From positions 453,941 to 517,940 of the forward strand of contig NZ_OOHN01000008.1 of assembly GCF_900323545.1 (NCBI RefSeq): DNA of 64,000 bases, read 5' to 3'. This DNA is from Actinomyces sp. Marseille-P3109. Its GTDB lineage: Bacteria; Actinomycetota; Actinomycetes; Actinomycetales; Actinomycetaceae. The translations under genes were made by a program, and so were the position numbers. The number at the start of each line of letters is the position of its first letter. Within the stretch, counting starts at the first letter, position 1. Positions 57,628-64,000 of this stretch are shown here, piece after piece. The notes beneath the pieces are model-generated. The model was not told the DNA's origin. It saw nothing but the letters and a program-made list of their open reading frames with translations, and made no database searches.

Positions 57628-59132
57628 GCCAGTCCGACACACCCCTCACCTCCTCCGCGCCCACTGCGCAGACGGACTTCGAGGTGCTCGACGCCGAGCA
57701 CCTCGATGCCCGCCTGAACGCGGTTCGCGAGGCCCTGCGCATGTGTCCCACCGAGGTACCTGCCTCGCTGTCGATCCCTGCTCACAAGGCGCTCGACGCC
57801 GTGGCGCAGCGTCTCGCGCTGGGGGTGGATCACACCGTCGTGGCGCTGTTCGGCGGCACCGGCTCGGGCAAGTCGTCCCTGTTCAACGCCTTGACCCAGC
57901 TGGACTTCGCCGATGTCGGTGCCCGACGGCCCACGACGTCTCGGGCGGCTGCCTGCTCCTGGGGCGACGCAGCCGGGCCGCTCCTGGACTTCCTGGGGGT
58001 CTCCACAGAGAGGCGTATTCGACGAGACTCGATTCTGGACGCCGAGGATCAGGGGAGCATGGCGGGCCTGGTCCTGCTCGACGTGCCCGACTACGACTCG
58101 GTGACCACGGAGCACTCGTTGCAGGTGGACCGGCTCGTGCCGCTGGCCGACATCCTCGTGTGGGTCGTGGATCCTCAGAAGTATGCCGACGCAGCCCTGC
58201 ACGACGGCTACCTGCGCGGGCTCGGCGCCCGCCAGGAGGACATGCTCGTCCTGGTCAACCAGGTGGACACCCTCCCCGAGAGCGGGTTGGCGAGCCTGCT
58301 CGACGACGTCGGCTCCCTCCTCAAGGAGGACGGTCTCAGCCGGGTCCAGGTGCTGCCGGTATCGGCGGTGCGCGGCGACAACCTCGATATCGTGCGCGAT
58401 CTTCTGCGCCAGCGCGTCGCGCGGGAGTCCAACGCGGCTCGTACGGCCTCGGCCGAGCTCGACGCGATCACGCGACGCCTGCGTCCCACGGTCGCCAAGA
58501 ACAAGGTGGAGCTCAACACCGACCTCACCGAGGACGCCACCAAGGTGCTGCTGCAGGCATCCGGTGCCCAGGCCGTGGAGGACTCGGTGAGAGCCGGCCT
58601 GTCCAAGGTCATGCCCAGGGCACTGGCCCGCCCCGAGCCTCCTTCGCGTACCGCGGTGGCCTCGGCGCACTCCACCTGGGTGCACCGCACCTCCCAGGGG
58701 CTGCCGCCGGCCTGGGCGCGAAGCGTCGAGTCCTCCGTCTTTCCGCCCGAGACCTTGGCGGGGCAGACGGCCGAGGCGGTCGGCTCCGTCCCGCTTCCGG
58801 GGCATCGTCAACCGGTGATCGACCTGCTGTGGTGGGGTGGTCTGCTTTTGGTGATCGGCGGGGTGGCGTGGCTGACCACTGCCGTAGTCCGGGACGGGAT
58901 CGAGGCGCTGCGCCACAGCATCGAGATCGTCCCGGTCTGCCTCATCGTGCTCGGGGTGGTGGCAGCACTGCTGGCCACGGTACGTCGGCGGATCAGGGCG
59001 CGCCGCGAGGCCGAACGGTATGGGCAGCAGGTGCGTGCCCGACTGGAGGCGGTGGTGGAGCGAGGACTGAGCCAGCCCGCCGCCAGAGTCCTGGAGAAGC
59101 ACCGGGTGCTGCAGACCGCCCTGGGGCTGTAA
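57624..59132 (+). CDS. YfjP-like membrane GTPase, second of pair
   Basis: The 502-residue protein has an Era/YfjP-type GTPase domain: P-loop G-G-T-G-S-G-K-S-S-L-F-N-A near 76-88, R-P-T-T-S-R-A switch, D-V-P-D-Y-D-S (D-x-x-G region) and V-N-Q-V-D base motif. Near the C-terminus are two membrane helices (about 395-415 and 435-455: L-L-W-W-G-G-L-L-L-V-I-G-G, I-V-P-V-C-L-I-V-L-G). It starts on the stop of the upstream GTPase (ATGA). Such coupled pairs are common in Actinomyces but I know of no tested function. Confidence 0.8.
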   Translation: MSQSDTPLTSSAPTAQTDFEVLDAEHLDARLNAVREALRMCPTEVPASLSIPAHKALDAVAQRLALGVDHTVVALFGGTGSGKSSLFNALTQLDFADVGARRPTTSRAAACSWGDAAGPLLDFLGVSTERRIRRDSILDAEDQGSMAGLVLLDVPDYDSVTTEHSLQVDRLVPLADILVWVVDPQKYADAALHDGYLRGLGARQEDMLVLVNQVDTLPESGLASLLDDVGSLLKEDGLSRVQVLPVSAVRGDNLDIVRDLLRQRVARESNAARTASAELDAITRRLRPTVAKNKVELNTDLTEDATKVLLQASGAQAVEDSVRAGLSKVMPRALARPEPPSRTAVASAHSTWVHRTSQGLPPAWARSVESSVFPPETLAGQTAEAVGSVPLPGHRQPVIDLLWWGGLLLVIGGVAWLTTAVVRDGIEALRHSIEIVPVCLIVLGVVAALLATVRRRIRARREAERYGQQVRARLEAVVERGLSQPAARVLEKHRVLQTALGL

Positions 59133-59302
59133 GCCGCCTCTTGCCGAGGCCTGCCAGTGGCCACAGGCAACGGTTCCGTACTTGCCCATGCCCGGTACGG
59201 GGAGGCGGGCCGGCTTCCGCTGGGCAACTGAGGAACGCGACGAGCACGGTGGTGGTGCAGGGGCGGCAGAGCGTCGCCCGCCCACAACCAAGGAGCTTCC
59301 TC

Positions 59303-59968
59303 ATGACTCGTCAGCTCGACCTCACCGTCCAGGGCGTCGTCGGAACGAATCCGGTCCTGTCCCGTGTGGGGGACAAGGCCCGTCCCTACTGCCGTTTCCG
59401 AGTCGCCGTCACGCCGACCTACCGCACCGATCAGGGCTGGAGCAATGCCGAGACCATCTGGTTCACCGCCAAGGCGTGGGGCCAGCTCGCCGCCAACCTG
59501 AGCCACTCGGTGCGTAAGGGCGACGCGGTTCTGCTCACCGGACGCTTCTCTCAGGAGTCCTGGGAGAGCGACGGCAGGAAGCACGAGACCAACGTCATCA
59601 CGCTGCAGGCCGCCGGCCATGACCTGACCAGGGGAGAGTCTCGCTTCGCTCGAGTCAGGAGCTCGGAGACGGCGCCGTCGGCCCCCTCGGGAGCCGGCAC
59701 CGATCCGACCGCGCCCGAGTCTGGCGCTGAGTGCGCCGAGTACCACGTCTCATCCGATCACTGGGACACTGCGGTGACGGCAGGCGACGTCACGTCCTCG
59801 GAGGCCCAGGGGGCTGAGCCGCCTGCGAGCTCGCCCGAGTCCTGCGGGGATCCGGCTGAGAGCGCTGAGCCCGTCGTCATCGGTCCGGCGTCCTCGGAGC
59901 CCGAGGCGCAGTGGCCCTCCTATGAGCTCGCCGACGATCTCGCGCAAGAGGCTGCACAGATCAGCTGA
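59303..59968 (+). CDS. Single-stranded DNA-binding protein family
   Basis: The 221-residue protein has an SSB OB-fold (1-115): L-D-L-T-V-Q-G-V-V-G-T-N-P-V, C-R-F-R-V-A-V-T-P, W-F-T-A-K-A-W-G-Q-L-A-A-N and V-L-L-T-G-R-F. The acidic C-terminus (E-L-A-D-D-L-A-Q-E-A-A) differs from the D-D-D-I-P-F tip of the main SSB, so this is likely a second SSB with a special role. ATG 59303 follows AAGGAGC. It is separated from the GTPase gene by 170 bases and may have its own promoter. Confidence 0.85.
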   Translation: MTRQLDLTVQGVVGTNPVLSRVGDKARPYCRFRVAVTPTYRTDQGWSNAETIWFTAKAWGQLAANLSHSVRKGDAVLLTGRFSQESWESDGRKHETNVITLQAAGHDLTRGESRFARVRSSETAPSAPSGAGTDPTAPESGAECAEYHVSSDHWDTAVTAGDVTSSEAQGAEPPASSPESCGDPAESAEPVVIGPASSEPEAQWPSYELADDLAQEAAQIS

Positions 59969-60545
59969 CGTCGGAATGTGCACGAAGGAGGTAGTCGAGG
60001 TCTGCGGGATGGGCGACTTCGAGCACCTCGATGAGGATGCGTGTCACCATCTCGGCGGTCTCATCGCCGTCGGGCAGCAGACGCGTGAAGACATGGCCGG
60101 TCTCCTGCCAGCCGATCCTGTCCAGGATCCCTCGCTCGGTAGGTCCCAGCAGCACTCGCCCTCGCGCATCGAGCCCCGGAAGAGACACCTCGATCCCCTC
60201 CTCGCGTCCCATAAGGACAACACCCGGCAGATCGGGGGAGGGGACGGGCGGAGCGCCTCGCGTCAGCCTCGACAGGAGTCGTGACCACCGCCCCTCCTGG
60301 GTCAGCTCCTCGACCTTGACGATGGGGGTCGGAGCAGTCAGGAGCAGGGTCGCCCCGGACGGATCAATGACGGGCCCGGCGGCAGAGTCGGGTGCCTCCG
60401 CTCGCTGCGTGGCAGGCCTCGGCGCCGGCAGGCACGCCTGCTCCAGGAACCGGGCCAGAGACGGGGTGAAACGTGCCCAGGACCCCAGGTCCACACGATC
60501 CTCGAAAGTCCGTGACAACACGTGGGACAAGGAGATCTCACTCAT
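59961..60545 (-). CDS. Hypothetical protein, possible YbjN/TY-chaperone-like
   Basis: The 194-residue protein has no motif I can assign with certainty. It contains [36 protein letters not shown], a pattern like proteins with T3SS-chaperone/YbjN-like folds found in actinobacteria. It is soluble, and its 3' end overlaps the ssb-like stop by eight bases on the other strand. Function unknown. Confidence 0.55.
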   Translation of the reverse strand: MSEISLSHVLSRTFEDRVDLGSWARFTPSLARFLEQACLPAPRPATQRAEAPDSAAGPVIDPSGATLLLTAPTPIVKVEELTQEGRWSRLLSRLTRGAPPVPSPDLPGVVLMGREEGIEVSLPGLDARGRVLLGPTERGILDRIGWQETGHVFTRLLPDGDETAEMVTRILIEVLEVAHPADLDYLLRAHSDVS

Positions 60546-60761
60546 GCGCTCAAGCCTAGGATGTGCGGCCGGCGAGCTGTAGGAGCGCAGGAGCTCACGA
60601 GTCGTTCGATCACAAGAGGATCACACCTTGTCGTTGCCGGAACAAGCCACATCCCTGGTGGGCGTGTCACGGACGGAAATTGGCGTGTTGACGCATACCG
60701 TGGCCATAACGCCATGAACCCGGGTGCCGTGCTCGGGGCACAGCAGGGGAGCAACGAGCAG

Positions 60762-61451
60762 ATGATCCGCTTCGACCACGTCTCGAAGGTCTACAAGCGA
60801 GGGGCGCGTCCAGCGCTTGACGATGTCGACATCAAGGTCAACCGCGACGAGTTCGTGTTCCTCGTGGGCGCCTCGGGGTCGGGAAAGTCGACCTTCCTGC
60901 GCCTGGTCCTGCGAGAGGAGCGTCCCACCAAGGGGCGTATCCACGTCCTGGGACGTGATCTGTCGCAGATCTCCTCGTGGAAGGTGCCCCAGCTGCGGCG
61001 GGAGATCGGCTTCGTCTTCCAGGACTTCCGGCTCCTGGAGAACAAGAACGTTCTGGAGAACGTGGCTCTGGCCTCTCAGGTCATTGGTAAGCCCCGCCAC
61101 TACATCCTCTCCGCTGTGCCGGAGGCCCTTGACCTGGTGGGGCTGGCCGGCAAGGAGAAGCGCCTCCCGCACGAGCTCTCCGGAGGTGAGCAGCAGCGCG
61201 TCGCGATCGCCCGCGCCATGGTCAACCGCCCCAAGCTGCTCCTGGCCGACGAGCCCACGGGAAACCTGGACCCCTCGACCTCGGTGGGCATCATGCGCCT
61301 GCTCGACCGCATCAACCGGCAGGGGACCACGGTCGTGATGGCCACCCACGACGACGAGATCGTCGACCAGATGCGCAAACGTGTCATCGAGCTCAAGGGC
61401 GGTGAGGTCGTGCGTGACCAGGACCGCGGTGTCTACGGCTCGGACCGCTGA
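60762..61451 (+). CDS. ftsE: Cell division ATP-binding protein FtsE
   Basis: The 229-residue ABC ATPase works with FtsX at the division site. It shows Walker [10 protein letters not shown] (residues 35-43), [12 protein letters not shown], signature L-S-G-G-E-Q-Q-R and Walker [16 protein letters not shown] 60762 gives the M-I-R-F-D-H-V start shared with mycobacterial FtsE; a longer frame back to 60522 has no family similarity. It leads the ftsE-ftsX-M23 operon. Confidence 0.96.
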   Translation: MIRFDHVSKVYKRGARPALDDVDIKVNRDEFVFLVGASGSGKSTFLRLVLREERPTKGRIHVLGRDLSQISSWKVPQLRREIGFVFQDFRLLENKNVLENVALASQVIGKPRHYILSAVPEALDLVGLAGKEKRLPHELSGGEQQRVAIARAMVNRPKLLLADEPTGNLDPSTSVGIMRLLDRINRQGTTVVMATHDDEIVDQMRKRVIELKGGEVVRDQDRGVYGSDR

Positions 61452-61468
61452 AGGAGAAGAGAAGAACT

Positions 61469-62386
61469 GTGAGACTGCGTTTCATCCTCTCGGAGACCGC
61501 CAAGGGCATGTCCCGCAATCTGGCGATGACGGTGTCCGTCATTCTCGTCGCCTTCGTGTCCCTGCTCTTCGTAGGGGCCTCGTCCCTCCTGCAGAGCCAG
61601 ATCTCGACCATGAAGGGCGATTGGTACGACAAGGTCGAGGTCTCGGTCTACATGTGCCCCAAGTCATCGGCCTCCTCCAACTGCGCCAACGGCGAGGCCA
61701 CCGCGGCCCAGATCAGCGACGTCGAGAAGCTCATCACCAGCGGCGCCCCCTCCGGCTACGTCAAGTCCTACCAGATGGAGACCAAGGCCGAGGCCTACAA
61801 GAACTTCATGAAGGCCTATGCCAAGTCAGCCGTGGGGCGAAACGCCACCGAGGACATGATGCCCGTCTCCTTCCGCATCAAGCTCAAGGACGCGGAGAAC
61901 TACAAGCTGGTGGCCGAGCAGTTCGAGGGACACAGTGGCGTTGAGCGGGTGGTTGACCAACGCTCCACCCTGGAGCCTCTCTTCCTCGTGATGAACCGGG
62001 CCTCCTGGATCACCGGAGGGCTGGCAACCATCATGGCGGTGGCCGCGGTCCTGCTCATCTCAACGACCATCAGGCTGTCTGCCATGTCCCGATCTCGACA
62101 GACGGGCATCATGCGCCTGGTGGGCGCCTCGAACCTCTTCATCCAGCTGCCCTTCATTCTTGAAGGAGTGATTGCGGCCCTCACCGGAGCTGTCCTGGCC
62201 GTGGTCACCCTGTGGGTGGGGGTCCGCTATGTCGTGGAGGGGTGGCTGGCCTCCTCGATCTCCTTCACGAGTGCCTTCATCACCACCAAGGACGTTCTCT
62301 TCCTGTCTCCTTGGCTCATTCTGGCGGCCATCGCCTTGGCCGCCGTCTCATCCGCCTTCTCCTTGTCCAAGTACACGAGGGTCTGA
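61469..62386 (+). CDS. ftsX: Cell division protein FtsX
   Basis: The 305-residue permease-like protein has an N-terminal helix (M-A-M-T-V-S-V-I-L-V-A-F-V-S-L-L), a large outer domain (about 45-165) containing two Cys (Y-M-C-P-K-S-S ... S-N-C-A-N), then three helices. The outer domain of FtsX is the part that recruits and activates a peptidoglycan hydrolase. The start is GTG 61469, 17 bases after the ftsE stop. With FtsE it transmits ATP-driven shape change across the membrane. Confidence 0.95.
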   Translation: MRLRFILSETAKGMSRNLAMTVSVILVAFVSLLFVGASSLLQSQISTMKGDWYDKVEVSVYMCPKSSASSNCANGEATAAQISDVEKLITSGAPSGYVKSYQMETKAEAYKNFMKAYAKSAVGRNATEDMMPVSFRIKLKDAENYKLVAEQFEGHSGVERVVDQRSTLEPLFLVMNRASWITGGLATIMAVAAVLLISTTIRLSAMSRSRQTGIMRLVGASNLFIQLPFILEGVIAALTGAVLAVVTLWVGVRYVVEGWLASSISFTSAFITTKDVLFLSPWLILAAIALAAVSSAFSLSKYTRV

Positions 62387-62392
62387 TCTCAC

Positions 62393-63709
62393 ATGCTGTC
62401 TCGTCCGTTCCTCCGCCACTCACGTCGACGTGCCGCGGTCTGCGCGCTCGCCGCCGTCAGCCTCGCCTTCTTCTACTCGAGTGACATCTCCCTGGCCGAT
62501 GAGCGTGATGACGCAGTCGCGAACCAGAATGAGGCCGAGCGCAAGCAGCAGGAGGTCATCTCCTCCCTCGAGGGAGTCAGCGCCGACCTGGGGCAGGCGT
62601 ACATCTCACTGCAGAATGCCCAGAACTCCTTGACTGCAGCAGAGACGGAGCTGACCAGTGCCGAGACGACCCTGTCTGAGAAGGAGCGCGAGAAGCAGAT
62701 CGCCAGCGACCGCCTGACCACGGCGCAGACCAGTCTCGACACGGTCAAGCAGGAGTCCGACGCCTCGAAGAAGACCGCCTCAGAGACCTCTGACTCCGTG
62801 GCGGAGATCGTGGTATCCACCTACCAGGGAGACAACTCGGTCACCTCGTGGAGCTACGTCCTCGCCTCGCAGGACGTCGAGGACCTCAACCAGCGTGCCT
62901 CCGCCGTTGAGATCGGATCCGGGGTTCAGGAGGCCGTGCTCTCCGCCGCTGAGGTCGAGCGCGCCCAGAACGCCAACCGCGAGGCTCGGCAGAACGCCGC
63001 CACGACACGGGTCAGCACCCTCAAGACGGAGGCCGACGCCGCTGAGGCGGATGCCAAGACTGCTCGGGATACCGCGCAGACCAAGCGGGACGAGGTCGCC
63101 AAGCTGGCCGCTGACAAGCAGACAGCCGCTTCAGCGCTGGAGAGCCGAAAGAGCGATCTGCAGGCGCAGCTCGACCAGGCCAATGCGGACGCAGCCGCCG
63201 CCGCTGCTCGCGTCTCGGAGATCGACGCCGCCAACCGTGCCGCGGCCAGCGCGGGAACGATGCCATCGGTTCCCTCCAGCTCCATCGCCGCGGACTCCTT
63301 GGGAGACGGGTACATCGGTCACCCGATCACCGGCCGTCTGGAGGTGACCTCTCCCTTCGGCTACCGCGTCCACCCGGTGACCGGCACTGGAACCGGGCAC
63401 CAGGGCGTCGACTTCGCCGCGAGCGAGGGCACACCGCAGTACGCCGCGGTCTCCGGAGTGGCCACCTACTGGAACTCCGAGTCCTGCGGTACCGGCATCG
63501 ACATCAACGGTGGCATCATCGACGGCCACTCCTACGTCGTCACCCTGTGCCACCTCTCGGGACGGACCATCGCCGACGGCCAGTACGTCAACCGTGGCGA
63601 CGTCGTGGGGTCCACCGGATCGACCGGCTACGCCACCGGGCCGCACGTCCACTTCCAGGTGGCTCAGGACGGGGCCTACATCGACCCGATGTCGCTGCCC
63701 GGCTTCTAG
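62393..63709 (+). CDS. M23 peptidase with coiled coil, probable FtsEX effector
   Basis: The 438-residue protein has a signal peptide (R-R-R-A-A-V-C-A-L-A-A-V-S-L-A), a long coiled coil (about 35-285, heptad-rich Ala/Glu/Lys) and a C-terminal LytM/M23 domain with zinc ligands H-Q-G-V-D (near 338-342) and H-V-H-F-Q (near 421). This is the EnvC/PcsB plan: coiled coil docks on FtsX, peptidase cuts or activates cutting of septal peptidoglycan. Both zinc motifs are intact, so it may be an active hydrolase and not only an activator. It starts six bases after the ftsX stop. Confidence 0.88.
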   Translation: MLSRPFLRHSRRRAAVCALAAVSLAFFYSSDISLADERDDAVANQNEAERKQQEVISSLEGVSADLGQAYISLQNAQNSLTAAETELTSAETTLSEKEREKQIASDRLTTAQTSLDTVKQESDASKKTASETSDSVAEIVVSTYQGDNSVTSWSYVLASQDVEDLNQRASAVEIGSGVQEAVLSAAEVERAQNANREARQNAATTRVSTLKTEADAAEADAKTARDTAQTKRDEVAKLAADKQTAASALESRKSDLQAQLDQANADAAAAAARVSEIDAANRAAASAGTMPSVPSSSIAADSLGDGYIGHPITGRLEVTSPFGYRVHPVTGTGTGHQGVDFAASEGTPQYAAVSGVATYWNSESCGTGIDINGGIIDGHSYVVTLCHLSGRTIADGQYVNRGDVVGSTGSTGYATGPHVHFQVAQDGAYIDPMSLPGF

Positions 63710-63875
63710 CGAGTCGTCCTTGACGGGCACCGTAGACTCCTGATCCTGCGCGTCATCGTTCCGCAGCGCGGCGCCGCGATCCGGCTGTGAGGCTGACTCG
63801 GGGCATGCCGGGGCACGCTCCGGGGAATCCTTATGCGGGCGCGCTCACACTCCGTACTCGTGAAAGGACAGGCCG

Positions 63876-64000
63876 ATGACTCCCGCCGGAAGATCTGCTC
63901 GGGCCACCAAGCCCACCGCCGGGCAGAAGGCCAAGGCCGCCTCCGACGCCCGCAAGACGGTGGCTCGTAACCGTAAGGCGGCTCACGACTACTTCATCGA
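63876..64000 (+). CDS. smpB: SsrA-binding protein SmpB (3' partial)
   Basis: The frame starts at ATG 63876 after an AAAGGA site and runs off the window after 41 codons. A basic N-terminal tail leads into V-A-R-N-R-K-A-A-H-D-Y-F-I, the conserved opening of SmpB. With tmRNA it rescues stalled ribosomes. It lies downstream of the ftsEX-M23 operon, a common actinobacterial order. Confidence 0.92.
   Translation, partial: MTPAGRSARATKPTAGQKAKAASDARKTVARNRKAAHDYFI

Noticed and set aside
57743..59302. Long plus-strand frame merging with the SSB-like gene (57743-59968)
   Set aside because: The part before 59303 is a shadow of the second GTPase; the SSB fold begins at ATG 59303 with its own ribosome site.

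Overview
The window comes from a high-GC Gram-positive bacterium, almost certainly an Actinomyces of the oral A. oris/naeslundii/viscosus type. This is inferred from the 16S/23S rRNA, a WhiB1 regulator, a PdtaS sensor kinase, GatCAB, and the long actinobacterial 23S rRNA. Most of it is housekeeping chromosome. I saw no CRISPR array, insertion sequence or prophage.

Layout. 1-5.5 kb: 3' end of an osmoprotectant-type binding protein; a dinucleotide-binding oxidoreductase with an HxlR regulator; an EcsC-like/thyA/folA operon read leftward; OsmC and DUF2505 genes. 5.7-16 kb: PdtaS kinase, WhiB1, a very large FHA-FtsK/EccC-like ATPase divergent from DNA ligase LigA, and an L,D-transpeptidase. 16.4-21.5 kb: gatCAB and malic enzyme. 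21.6-27.7 kb: one complete rrn operon (16S-23S-5S, no spacer tRNA) with a clear promoter, leader, processing stem and terminator. 27.8-31.1 kb: a ThrE-type exporter and an AspT-family carrier. 31.4-39.4 kb: branched-chain amino acid genes ilvBNC, leuB and ilvE, interrupted by a TetR/MFS pair.

39.4-48.7 kb is the accessory part: a patchy, decaying surface-glycopolymer (glycerol-phosphate type) locus. It has a broken LCP-family gene, two TagD cytidylyltransferases, a large TagF-like transferase with an apparent catalytic His-to-Asn change, a TagH-like ABC ATPase whose P-loop looks deleted, a DUF6270 protein, a DUF6318 lipoprotein with a proline-rich partner, and a Tat-type polysaccharide deacetylase. 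No TagG-like permease is visible.

48.9-64 kb: tRNA-His, oligoribonuclease, a membrane Ser/Thr kinase with an outer sensor domain, a convergent FHA-ABC exporter resembling mycobacterial Rv1747, tRNA-Arg, a pair of dynamin/YfjP-like GTPases, an SSB-family protein, and ftsE-ftsX followed by an M23 peptidase that they probably control. The window ends in smpB.

Most genes are separated by perfect GC-rich hairpins that probably terminate transcription. The least ordinary observations are the reductive decay of the glycopolymer locus, the orphan EccC-like ATPase, the DUF6318 pair, and several uncatalogued dyads and tandem repeats in promoters (983-1002, 21641-21660, 37968-38003, 47386-47420).
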